Positions 1 to 5,914 of a DNA stretch of 9,467 bases are shown in pieces. The stretch spans positions 1 to 9,467 of the forward strand of contig JAOUFP010000073.1 of assembly GCA_029858145.1 (NCBI GenBank), in the 5' to 3' direction. The notes under the pieces were generated by a model. The model made no database searches. It saw only the letters and a list, made by a program, of their open reading frames with translations, and had not been told where the DNA came from. The stretch is from Nitrospirota bacterium (GTDB lineage Bacteria > Nitrospirota > Thermodesulfovibrionia > Thermodesulfovibrionales > UBA6898). A program made the position numbers and the translations under genes. Numbering within the stretch: position 1 is the first letter of the stretch; every line of letters starts with the position of its first letter.

Positions 1-173
1 GGGCAAATCTTTACGCAGGAAAAGCATTCCCAGCACTGGTCAGGCTCCTGGTTGTAAGCCTTCATGTTCTCAACGTTTAAGACCATTAAATCGCTCGGAC
101 AGATGTACATGCATGCTGTCTTTTCTCCGCCCTTACAGCCATCGCATTTTGATGGATCAACAAAACTTGGCAT
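1..173 (-). CDS. aprB: APS reductase beta subunit, N-terminal part (runs off window)
   Basis: This is the electron-transfer subunit of the cytoplasmic adenylylsulfate (APS) reductase AprAB. The enzyme reduces APS to sulfite and AMP in dissimilatory sulfate reduction, or runs in reverse in sulfur oxidation. Fifty-seven full codons are visible, beginning MPSFVDPSKCDGCKGG. The ferredoxin-like part is clear: C10, C13, C21 and C25 (CDGCKGG...CMYIC), then C47, C50, C53 and C57 (CWECFSCVKIC). These are the eight cysteines for two [4Fe-4S] clusters. The phrase AYNQEPDQCWEC is typical of AprB. The start at 173 is fixed by a perfect AGGAGG at 181-186, 7 nt upstream. It lies downstream of sat on the same strand, the usual sat-aprBA order, so aprA is expected beyond the left edge. 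The gene is cut by the window edge, not broken. Confidence 0.95.
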   Translation of the reverse strand, partial: MPSFVDPSKCDGCKGGEKTACMYICPSDLMVLNVENMKAYNQEPDQCWECFSCVKIC

Positions 174-375
174 ATTTGAACCTCCTGTTTAATATTTTCT
201 TAAATCCTGTCTTGCTGCAAAACTGCCTGTTCCCTTGCTTACTTCACCCCCTCTCAGATTCAGTAGCGGGCTGCAGGTCATTCCTGCCTGCAGACCGTTA
301 CCAATAAGGTTTATTCTTATGCGCCTTCTGAGTATTTATGTGTCTTGATCTCGACCTTTTCTGTCAGACCTTAAT
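174..375 (-). other. Intergenic region between sat and aprB, with an inverted repeat
   Basis: This is about 200 non-coding bases, long compared with the 54-base adk-sat gap. It contains the perfect 7-base inverted repeat CTGCAGG (271-277) / CCTGCAG (287-293) with a 9-base loop. No T-run follows it on the minus strand, so it is not a standard intrinsic terminator. I find no convincing -35/-10 pair for a separate apr promoter. The length leaves room for an aprBA leader, an RNA-processing site or an unrecognised promoter. Confidence 0.5.
271..293. repeat. 7-bp GC-rich inverted repeat upstream of aprB
   Basis: CTGCAGG at 271-277 pairs with CCTGCAG at 287-293 across a 9-base loop, about 100 bases before the aprB start. 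It would form a stable short hairpin in an adk-sat-apr transcript. It could be an mRNA-processing or stability element between sat and aprB. The function is unknown. Confidence 0.45.
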
Positions 376-470
376 TTATTTTTCAAGACTCTGATAATAT
401 TTAATCAGAATTTCAGCCACTTCAGGACGTGAGAATTCTTTAGGTGGTGCAATGCCCTTGCCTAACATTT
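376..470 (-). pseudogene. sat: Displaced C-terminus of sat (out of frame by one base)
   Basis: Read one frame over from the sat ORF, this stretch encodes the expected end of ATP sulfurylase, MLGKGIAPPKEF followed by SRPEVAEILIKYY, and stops at TAA 376-378. Restoring one base (most simply a G, giving CGT GAA ATG) between 470 and 471 joins it to the upstream ORF as KVR-E-MLGKG. The result is a 399-residue protein. The tail keeps protein-like codon use, including a CGT arginine codon like the rest of sat. This suggests a very recent mutation or a sequence error, not an old decayed gene. It has no start signal of its own. Confidence 0.85.
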
Positions 471-1574
471 ACGAACCTTTGTGCCTGAAAGCAGAACAAA
501 GTCTTCCTTTGTATGATCAGGTGCTTCACACATCATCATAACCTTGTTCAGTTTCTTCGAGTATGCGGTGTGGTCAGCCTTGAAGATCTCAATTTTCAGC
601 GCACCGGCCGGAACCTCATTGTCAAAGATAGTTTGAGCATCGAATGGACCGTAGTGATCACCAACACCTGCGTGGTCACGACCAACAATGAAGTGTGTTG
701 CGCCCATGTTCTGACGGAATACAGCGTGCAATACGCCTTCGCGCGGACCTGCATAAAGCATGTCGAAACCGTAACCGGTGACCATTGCGCTGTTTGGCGG
801 GAAGTACAGCTCGACCATTTTACGGATAGCGGCGTCACGAACAGGCGCCGGAATATCTCCTTTTTTCAATTTGCCGAGCAGCATGTGAATCACCAGCCCA
901 TCACAACCTAAACGGTCCATTGCCATGTGGCAAAGTTCTTCATGGGCCAGGTGCATCGGGTTGCGGGTCTGGAAAGCAACGACCTTCTTCCAACCGCGCT
1001 CCTTGATCTCGTTACGAATTTCAACTGCGGTACGGAAGGTGTCCGGGAATTCATCCTGGAAGTAAGAGAAGTTCAATACCTTGATCGGACCTGAAAGACA
1101 AACTTTCCCCTGAGCGTTGAATGCTTCAACTCCTGGATGCGCTTCTTTAGGGCTGGGACGGTAAATCTTTTCAGACATCATCGCCATCTCTGCATCGCTG
1201 AATTCTTCAACCGCTTTCACATCCATAACAGCCAGTACAGGGTGGCCTTCGACATTTGGATCTTTCAGCGCAATACGATCGCCCGGCTTGATTGAGCCTG
1301 CATCTTTAACCAGATTTAAAATTGGAACAGGCCAGAACAAACCAGATGTTGTTTTCATATCTTTAGCGACAGACAGAGCATCAGCTTTATTCATGTAGCC
1401 TGTTAATGGATTGAAATAACCACCACCCAGCATCACTGCATTAGCTGCGGTAGCTGAACTCACAACAATGGAAGCCAGACCTTCAGCTTCTTTCTGCAGG
1501 GCTTCATTTTCAACCGTGTCATATACAAATAGTGGATTTAGTTCATCTGAACCATGTGGTTTAATTAATGCCAT
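462..1574 (-). CDS. sat: Sulfate adenylyltransferase (ATP sulfurylase), dissimilatory type; 3' end frameshifted
   Basis: Sat converts sulfate and ATP to APS and pyrophosphate, the activating step of sulfate reduction, in the cytoplasm. The PUA-like N-terminal domain is followed by the catalytic nucleotidyltransferase domain. QTRNPMHLAH (about residues 202-211) is the conserved QxRNPxHxxH nucleotide-binding motif, and GRDHAGVGDHYG begins at about 298. GTKVR near 364-368 opens the conserved C-terminus. I start at ATG 1574 because AGGAGG sits 5 nt upstream and MALIKPHGSDELNPLFV looks like a family N-terminus. The upstream in-frame ATG at 1601 would translate the Shine-Dalgarno as a run of Glu. 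As read, the ORF has 370 codons and ends early in KVRKC-stop; the normal tail lies one frame over at 376-470. It lies 54 bases after adk and upstream of aprB. All 13 arginine codons are CGT or CGC, unlike its neighbours. Confidence 0.96.
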   Translation of the reverse strand: MALIKPHGSDELNPLFVYDTVENEALQKEAEGLASIVVSSATAANAVMLGGGYFNPLTGYMNKADALSVAKDMKTTSGLFWPVPILNLVKDAGSIKPGDRIALKDPNVEGHPVLAVMDVKAVEEFSDAEMAMMSEKIYRPSPKEAHPGVEAFNAQGKVCLSGPIKVLNFSYFQDEFPDTFRTAVEIRNEIKERGWKKVVAFQTRNPMHLAHEELCHMAMDRLGCDGLVIHMLLGKLKKGDIPAPVRDAAIRKMVELYFPPNSAMVTGYGFDMLYAGPREGVLHAVFRQNMGATHFIVGRDHAGVGDHYGPFDAQTIFDNEVPAGALKIEIFKADHTAYSKKLNKVMMMCEAPDHTKEDFVLLSGTKVRKC

Positions 1575-1579
1575 TTCTT

Positions 1580-1585
1580 CCTCCT
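1580..1585 (-). promoter_or_regulatory. Ribosome binding site of sat
   Basis: A perfect AGGAGG lies 5 nt before ATG 1574 and inside the longer reading frame that begins at 1601. It decides the start: using the ATG at 1601 would place the Shine-Dalgarno within the coding sequence. Confidence 0.85.
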
Positions 1586-1628
1586 CTTCAGTTTTTATCA
1601 TTAAAATATAAGCTTGTTACCTCGATAT

Positions 1629-2276
1629 CTATTTGAGCCCCAGCACTTCGCATACCTTATTGAATATGTCGTCAATGCTGCCGGTTCCCTGAACTGCCTT
1701 GACTATGCCTTTCTTGCCGTAATAGTCCATAAGCGGAGCTGTCTGGGCATTGTACACCTCAAGCCTTTTCTTTATGGTATCTTCCTTGTCATCATCCCTC
1801 TGGAAAAGTTCCCCGCCGCATTTGTCGCATGAGCCTTCTTTTTTCGGTGCGTTAAAATAGATATTGTACATCTGGCCGCATGCCTTGCAGGTTCTTCTTC
1901 CGGTAAGCCTTTTCATAAGATCTTCAAAGGGGACATCAACACTGAGGGCGGCGCTTAAAGACATGCCAAGATTGTTGAGCATCTTGTCGAGTTCTTCCGC
2001 CTGCTTGGTATTTCTCGGAAAACCGTCGAGGATGTACCCTTTTTTGCAGTCATCCTGCTTGAGCCTTTCCTCGACCATGCCGAGAACGACGCTGTCCGGG
2101 ACGAGCTCGCCTTTATCCATATAGGATTTTGCTTCTTTGCCGAGGGGGGTTCCTGCTGACACCGCTGCTCTCAATAAATCGCCGGTGGAAATCTGGGGAA
2201 CATTGTATTTCTCGATAAGTTTCTTTGCCTGAGTTCCCTTCCCTGCACCAGGCGCACCAAGTAGTACTAATCTCAT
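1629..2276 (-). CDS. adk: Adenylate kinase, zinc-lid (long) type
   Basis: Adenylate kinase interconverts AMP + ATP and 2 ADP in the cytoplasm. At 215 residues it has the usual length of the long bacterial form. The P-loop GAPGAGKGTQ is at residues 7-16, the AMP-binding segment STGDLLRAAV at about 30-39, and DGFPRN at 84-89. The LID domain carries C130-x2-C133 and C150-x2-C153, the four-cysteine zinc site, followed by GELFQRDDD. The start at 2276 is set by AGGAGG at 2281-2286; 18 extra in-frame codons upstream do not look like an Adk N-terminus. It is the first gene of the adk-sat-aprB run, 54 bases from sat, behind a promoter at 2388-2416. Placing an AMP-recycling enzyme ahead of the pathway that releases AMP at APS reductase makes metabolic sense. 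All nine arginine codons are AGA or AGG. Confidence 0.97.
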   Translation of the reverse strand: MRLVLLGAPGAGKGTQAKKLIEKYNVPQISTGDLLRAAVSAGTPLGKEAKSYMDKGELVPDSVVLGMVEERLKQDDCKKGYILDGFPRNTKQAEELDKMLNNLGMSLSAALSVDVPFEDLMKRLTGRRTCKACGQMYNIYFNAPKKEGSCDKCGGELFQRDDDKEDTIKKRLEVYNAQTAPLMDYYGKKGIVKAVQGTGSIDDIFNKVCEVLGLK

Positions 2277-2280
2277 AATG

Positions 2281-2286
2281 CCTCCT
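2281..2286 (-). promoter_or_regulatory. Ribosome binding site of adk
   Basis: AGGAGG lies 4 nt before ATG 2276. It rules out the longer frame that opens at 2330 and fixes the MRLVLLGAPG start. Confidence 0.85.
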
Positions 2287-2387
2287 AAGTATTTAATTTT
2301 AAAGCACTTCTTAATTATCCGGAATAACAACCAAGCCTTTATGAAAAAATACAGATTACGGCAGAGCTTAGCTTCTAAAACCTACTA

Positions 2388-2416
2388 ACTATAAGCTTCG
2401 TATAATTTGAAGTCAA
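2388..2416 (-). promoter_or_regulatory. Sigma70-type promoter for adk-sat-aprB
   Basis: On the minus strand, TTGACT (2416-2411) is followed by exactly 17 bases and then TATAGT (2393-2388). Each hexamer matches the housekeeping consensus at five of six positions with optimal spacing. Predicted transcription starts near 2381, giving a leader of about 105 bases before the adk ATG. The -35 box lies inside the palindrome at 2404-2419. A second TATAAT (2473-2468) lies further upstream without a good -35 partner. Confidence 0.65.
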
Positions 2417-2419
2417 ATT
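2404..2419. repeat. 16-bp palindrome over the adk-sat promoter -35 box (candidate operator)
   Basis: AATTTGA-AG-TCAAATT is a perfect 7+2+7 dyad. It covers the whole -35 hexamer, so a dimeric regulator bound here would be expected to block RNA polymerase. No specific regulator family is assigned: the core TTGA..TCAA recalls Crp/Fnr-type half sites, but the 2-base spacing is shorter than theirs. Confidence 0.45.
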
Positions 2420-2531
2420 CATATTTTTGATAAATAGATAAGAATTACTTATTAATCTGATTTTCCAATTATATAGTCATTTAATCTTACAGAAAGAAAT
2501 TCCCCGGGTTTTTATAGTTATCGCTTTGTTT

Positions 2532-3125
2532 TTATGGGATGTTCATAAGATATCTGTAGAGTTTTTTCATCGCCCTTCCCCGGTGGCTCAGCCCGTCCTT
2601 TTCCTGGTCCGTCATTTCGGCAAAGGTTTTATCACAGCCTTCAGGATAAAAGACCGGGTCGTAGCCGAAGCCGTTAAAGCCTTTCGGAGCTTTTCCTATA
2701 GTGCCTTTTATATGCCCGGTAAAGGTTTTCAGTTTTCCGTCCGGAACGGCAAACGCGATGCAGCACACGAATCGCGCCTCCCTGCCCTTGTTGTCGGTTA
2801 CAGGCCGCATATCCCGAAGGAGTTTCTTTACATTCTCGCTGTCGTTTGCGTTCTCGCCTGCATATCGCGCGGAAAAAATACCCGGTGCCCCACCCAGCGC
2901 CGCCACCTCCAGCCCCGAATCGTCCGCCACCGCAGGAAGACCGGTGAATTTTGAAACAGCCCGCGCCTTTTTGGCTGCGTTTGCCCTGAAGGTCTTCCCG
3001 TCTTCCACAACCTCAGGGCAGCCTGGGAATGAATTGAGCGTCACAAAATTGAAATCATGCCCGGCAAACATCCTCTTCATTTCCTCTGCCTTTTTCCTGT
3101 TTGTAGTGGCAAGCACAATGGTCAT
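2532..3125 (-). CDS. rdgB: Non-canonical purine NTP pyrophosphatase (XTP/dITP diphosphatase, RdgB/HAM1 family)
   Basis: This is a house-cleaning enzyme that hydrolyses dITP, ITP and XTP to monophosphates plus pyrophosphate, keeping deaminated purines out of DNA and RNA. It has 197 residues, the normal family length. Family motifs in order: TTNRKK at 7-12 (TxNxxK), VADDSGLEV at 66-74 with the catalytic aspartate pair, GAPGIFSARYAG at 79-90, GFGYDPVF at 152-159 and SHRGRA at 180-185. Start ATG 3125 has AGGAGG at 3137-3142, 11 nt upstream, a rather long spacing. It points away from the RDD-mre cluster across a 100-base divergent region. It lies upstream of adk, but the 255-base gap with its own promoter suggests separate transcription. 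I see no clear intrinsic terminator after its stop. Confidence 0.96.
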   Translation of the reverse strand: MTIVLATTNRKKAEEMKRMFAGHDFNFVTLNSFPGCPEVVEDGKTFRANAAKKARAVSKFTGLPAVADDSGLEVAALGGAPGIFSARYAGENANDSENVKKLLRDMRPVTDNKGREARFVCCIAFAVPDGKLKTFTGHIKGTIGKAPKGFNGFGYDPVFYPEGCDKTFAEMTDQEKDGLSHRGRAMKKLYRYLMNIP

Positions 3126-3182
3126 AAACTGCGTTTCCTCCTGATCATCGGCGAGTATACGAATACATGGCCCCCTATTGTA

Positions 3183-3191
3183 TGTTATAAT
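3183..3191 (+). promoter_or_regulatory. Extended -10 promoter for the RDD-mre-mrdA-rodA cluster
   Basis: TG-T-TATAAT, a perfect extended -10, lies about 35 bases before the RDD gene ATG at 3226. No good -35 is found 16-18 bases upstream, which extended -10 promoters can tolerate. The predicted start near 3198 gives a leader of about 28 bases. As the genes downstream are tightly packed to rodA, it could drive all six. Confidence 0.55.
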
Positions 3192-3225
3192 TGAAAAATA
3201 TTAAAGGCTTTTGTTACTATTTCGG

Positions 3226-3630
3226 ATGTCCGAGAATCAACGAAGAGCAGGGCTTCTTCTGAGAACTGCAGCCAAAATTCTTGATTTCATTCTCATCGCT
3301 GCAGTCTTGGAAATACTCCCGAGAGCTGGTTTTTATGCCGGACTTGCGTACCTCCTTCTTGGAGACGGGTTTTTTGACGGCAGGAGCATCGGCAAAAAAT
3401 TGATCAAGCTTAAAGTTGTTTCTGCTGAAAAGGCCACACCCTGCACCTTCAGGGATTCTATTTTGCGAAACAGCACATTTGCTGTCGGATATGTTTTATG
3501 GCTGGTACCCTGGATAGGATGGATTTTCCTCCTCCTTGTTTCCGCCCTGGAGTTTATTCTGATCCTCGGGAGCAAAGATGGAATGCGGTTGGGTGACGAA
3601 ATCGCCAAAACTGTCGTAATAGAAACGTAA
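3226..3630 (+). CDS. Small RDD-family membrane protein
   Basis: This 134-residue protein matches the RDD domain family, small multi-pass membrane proteins whose role is mostly unknown; a few have been linked to transport. The family pattern is visible: LLRTAAKILDFILI (R13, A16, D20), GRSIGKKLIKLKVV at 52-65, and DGMRLGDEIAKTVV at 118-131 with the third conserved Asp. Hydrophobic segments lie at about 20-45 and 85-116. I chose ATG 3226; an in-frame TTG at 3211 is possible. Neither has a good ribosome binding site (AAAGG at 3203-3207 is badly spaced for both). It is the first gene after the extended -10 and ends 18 bases before mreB, so it is probably co-transcribed with the elongasome genes. 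That suggests, but does not show, a link to the cell envelope. Confidence 0.85.
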   Translation: MSENQRRAGLLLRTAAKILDFILIAAVLEILPRAGFYAGLAYLLLGDGFFDGRSIGKKLIKLKVVSAEKATPCTFRDSILRNSTFAVGYVLWLVPWIGWIFLLLVSALEFILILGSKDGMRLGDEIAKTVVIET

Positions 3631-3648
3631 TAACCTTATGGGGGTAGA

Positions 3649-4680
3649 ATGTTTTTCCAAAAAATACTCGGTATGTTCTCAAATGATCTCGCTATAGACC
3701 TGGGCACGGCAAACACCCTCGTTTATGTCAAAGGAAAAGGTATCGTCTGTGACGAACCGTCTGTCGTAGTTATCAGAAAAGACAATAAAAAAACCGTTGC
3801 CGTCGGTGCCGAAGCAAAAAGGATGCTCGGCAAGACTCCGTCCAACATAATGGCTATCAGGCCCATGAAAGACGGCGTCATCGCTGATTTCGATGCAACC
3901 GGCGAAATGCTCAAATACTTTATCAAGAAAGTCCACAACAGGCGGAGTTTTGTTTCTCCCCGGGTAATCATCGGCGTGCCTTCTGGCATAACCCAGGTAG
4001 AACAGCGGGCGGTAAAAGACGCTGCCGAAGCTTCCGGAGCCAGGGAAGTCTACCTGATTGAAGAACCTATGGCGGCCGCGATCGGCGTTGGCTTGCCTGT
4101 AGGGGAACCGTCAGGAAACATGATCGTTGATATTGGCGGCGGCACAACAGACGTTGCGGTGATATCTCTTGACGGCGTGGTATACAGCAAGGCCGTACGG
4201 GTCGGGGGAGACAAGATGGACGAAGCGATCATGGCTTACATAAAAAGAAGGTATAACCTCATGATCGGAGAGATGACGACCGAACTGATAAAAATACAGA
4301 TAGGCTCAGCCAGCAGTTCCGGGAGTTCTGAAAAGCGCGTCATGGATATTAAAGGCAGGGACCTCATATCAGGAATCCCGAAGACAATCACCATCAATGA
4401 AGATGAGATACGGGAGGCTTTGTCGGAACCGGTCAATATCATACTTGACACCATAAAAGTAGCACTCGAAAATACACCACCTGAACTCGCTGCGGACATA
4501 GTGGACAGAGGCATTGTGCTTGCCGGCGGCGGCGCGCTGCTCCGGGGGCTTGATTCCCTCATCAAGCAGGAGACCAGCCTTCCCGTTATTGTCGCTGAAG
4601 ATCCGCTGACAGCGGTTGTCCATGGGGTAGGAAAGATGCTGGATGAACTTGAATTGCTTCGAAGAATAGCTTTGAATTAG
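3649..4680 (+). CDS. mreB: Rod shape-determining protein MreB (bacterial actin)
   Basis: MreB polymerises on ATP into short membrane-bound filaments that position the lateral wall-synthesis machine and set rod shape. It has 343 residues, the usual length. The actin-fold nucleotide-binding motifs are intact: phosphate-1 DLGTANT at 17-23, the connecting segment EEPMAAAIG at 138-146, phosphate-2 DIGGGTTDVAV at 161-171, and the adenosine motif LAGGGALLRG at 291-300. The N-terminal MFFQKILGMF is a plausible membrane-contact segment. Start ATG 3649 has a G-rich Shine-Dalgarno (GGGGGT) just upstream. It stands as the first gene of mreBCD-mrdA-rodA, 2 nt before mreC. Confidence 0.98.
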   Translation: MFFQKILGMFSNDLAIDLGTANTLVYVKGKGIVCDEPSVVVIRKDNKKTVAVGAEAKRMLGKTPSNIMAIRPMKDGVIADFDATGEMLKYFIKKVHNRRSFVSPRVIIGVPSGITQVEQRAVKDAAEASGAREVYLIEEPMAAAIGVGLPVGEPSGNMIVDIGGGTTDVAVISLDGVVYSKAVRVGGDKMDEAIMAYIKRRYNLMIGEMTTELIKIQIGSASSSGSSEKRVMDIKGRDLISGIPKTITINEDEIREALSEPVNIILDTIKVALENTPPELAADIVDRGIVLAGGGALLRGLDSLIKQETSLPVIVAEDPLTAVVHGVGKMLDELELLRRIALN

Positions 4681-4682
4681 TA

Positions 4683-5462
4683 ATGCCGAAAAAAAACGTA
4701 CTTCTTTTTCTTTTGGTGGTGATCATTTCCTTTATATTGATGTCGTACCAAAGCAAAAAGGGGCATCTCCTGAGCGGCGATTTGATCAGCTATGTCCTGA
4801 ATACTTCACATGTCTTTGCAACATCAGTGACTGACGCGGTGAAATCGCCCTTCAAAAAAATCGCGCTCAGAGATGCCGACAACAAACTGCTCAGAAAACG
4901 CATTGACGACCTCCTCCTGGAAAGGGCGAAATACCGGGAGGCGGTCCTTGAAAACAAGCGCCTGGCCGAACTGCTGAACCTGCGTGAAAACCAGCAGCAC
5001 CCTGTTGCCGCAGCGAGGGTAATTTCGAGAGGCCTCGGCCAGTGGTCACATACCCTTGTCCTCGACAAGGGGGAAAAAGACGGCGTCGTGAAGGATATGA
5101 GCGCCATCACTCCGAAGGGATTTGCGGGAAAGCTTTTTGCAGTCACGGACGCATACTCAAAACTCCTCCTGATAACAGATGTTAATTTTTCCGCCGCGGT
5201 GAGGCTGCAGGAAAGCAGAAAGGAAGGGGTAATATCCGGCACAGGCTCAAAAAAAATCATCCTCAAGTATATCCCCTACGAAGAAGAGATAAAGACAGGA
5301 GACATTGTTATCACCTCGGGACTTGATCAGCTCTTCCCGCCGGGAATTCCTGTAGGATTTATATCAAAGATCGACAAACCCGGGACAGGGCACTTCCAGT
5401 ACGTGGAGGTTACTCCGTATGTCGACGAAGCAAAGCTGGAAGAAGTACTGATAATTAAATGA
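4683..5462 (+). CDS. mreC: Rod shape-determining protein MreC
   Basis: MreC is a bitopic inner-membrane protein that links MreB to PBP2 and activates it. It has 259 residues: a short cytoplasmic start, one membrane anchor at about 6-20 (LLFLLVVIISFILM), a charged coiled coil at about 58-100, then the paired beta-barrel periplasmic domain (ARVISRGLGQWSHTLVLDKG; GDIVITSGLDQLFPPGIPVG). No strong Shine-Dalgarno precedes ATG 4683, but the mreB stop TAG lies 2 nt upstream, so translation is probably coupled. Its stop overlaps the mreD start as ATGA. Confidence 0.97.
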   Translation: MPKKNVLLFLLVVIISFILMSYQSKKGHLLSGDLISYVLNTSHVFATSVTDAVKSPFKKIALRDADNKLLRKRIDDLLLERAKYREAVLENKRLAELLNLRENQQHPVAAARVISRGLGQWSHTLVLDKGEKDGVVKDMSAITPKGFAGKLFAVTDAYSKLLLITDVNFSAAVRLQESRKEGVISGTGSKKIILKYIPYEEEIKTGDIVITSGLDQLFPPGIPVGFISKIDKPGTGHFQYVEVTPYVDEAKLEEVLIIK

Positions 5463-5914
5463 AATGCATCTGGTGGATTCTCGCGATATTTTTTGTTTTC
5501 CTATTGCAAAGCCGGATAACGATCATCGGAGTTTCTCCGAACTTCTCGGTATTAATTGTTTATTTTATCGGCATTCGATACGGCAGGACGAAGGGTCTGC
5601 TCCTTGGGGTCCTCATCGGAGCCCTTGAAGACAGCTTGTCATCGGCCATGCTCGGACCGAACATGCTCGCCAAGGGGATGGTCGGCTTCTTTTCAGCATC
5701 TTTCATAACCGGAAACTTCCTGGTCTGGACGCCGGTTCTGGGTATGATCGCCGCCGCGATTCTCACGTTCGCGGACAACTCCGTTGTATTCCTTTCGTTG
5801 TCCCTCTTTGATAAAGTTCCCGCCCTTCTTTCGACAGCCTTTTTTACATCAACCATGCAATCCCTGCTAAATGCGCCGGCGGGAATATTCATGAGGCCGG
5901 AAAATGCAGAATGA
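5459..5914 (+). CDS. mreD: Rod shape-determining protein MreD
   Basis: MreD is a small polytopic membrane protein of the elongasome that works with MreC to control PBP2. It has 151 residues and is almost entirely hydrophobic, with about five membrane segments. It carries the family-like stretch PNFSVLIVYFIGIRYGRT leading to GALED at 54-58. It starts at ATG 5459 in a 4-base overlap with mreC and ends 11 bases inside mrdA. Assignment rests on position as much as sequence, because MreD diverges quickly, but both agree here. Confidence 0.95.
   Translation: MKCIWWILAIFFVFLLQSRITIIGVSPNFSVLIVYFIGIRYGRTKGLLLGVLIGALEDSLSSAMLGPNMLAKGMVGFFSASFITGNFLVWTPVLGMIAAAILTFADNSVVFLSLSLFDKVPALLSTAFFTSTMQSLLNAPAGIFMRPENAE

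Noticed and set aside
462..480. Programmed ribosomal frameshift in sat
   Set aside because: There is no slippery heptamer at the shift point. A -1 slip directly after CGT would read TAA, a stop. A simple deletion explains the sequence better.
2495..2520. Intrinsic terminator for rdgB around CCCGGG
   Set aside because: It is only a short palindrome without room for a loop, and no proper stem plus T-run can be drawn on the minus strand.
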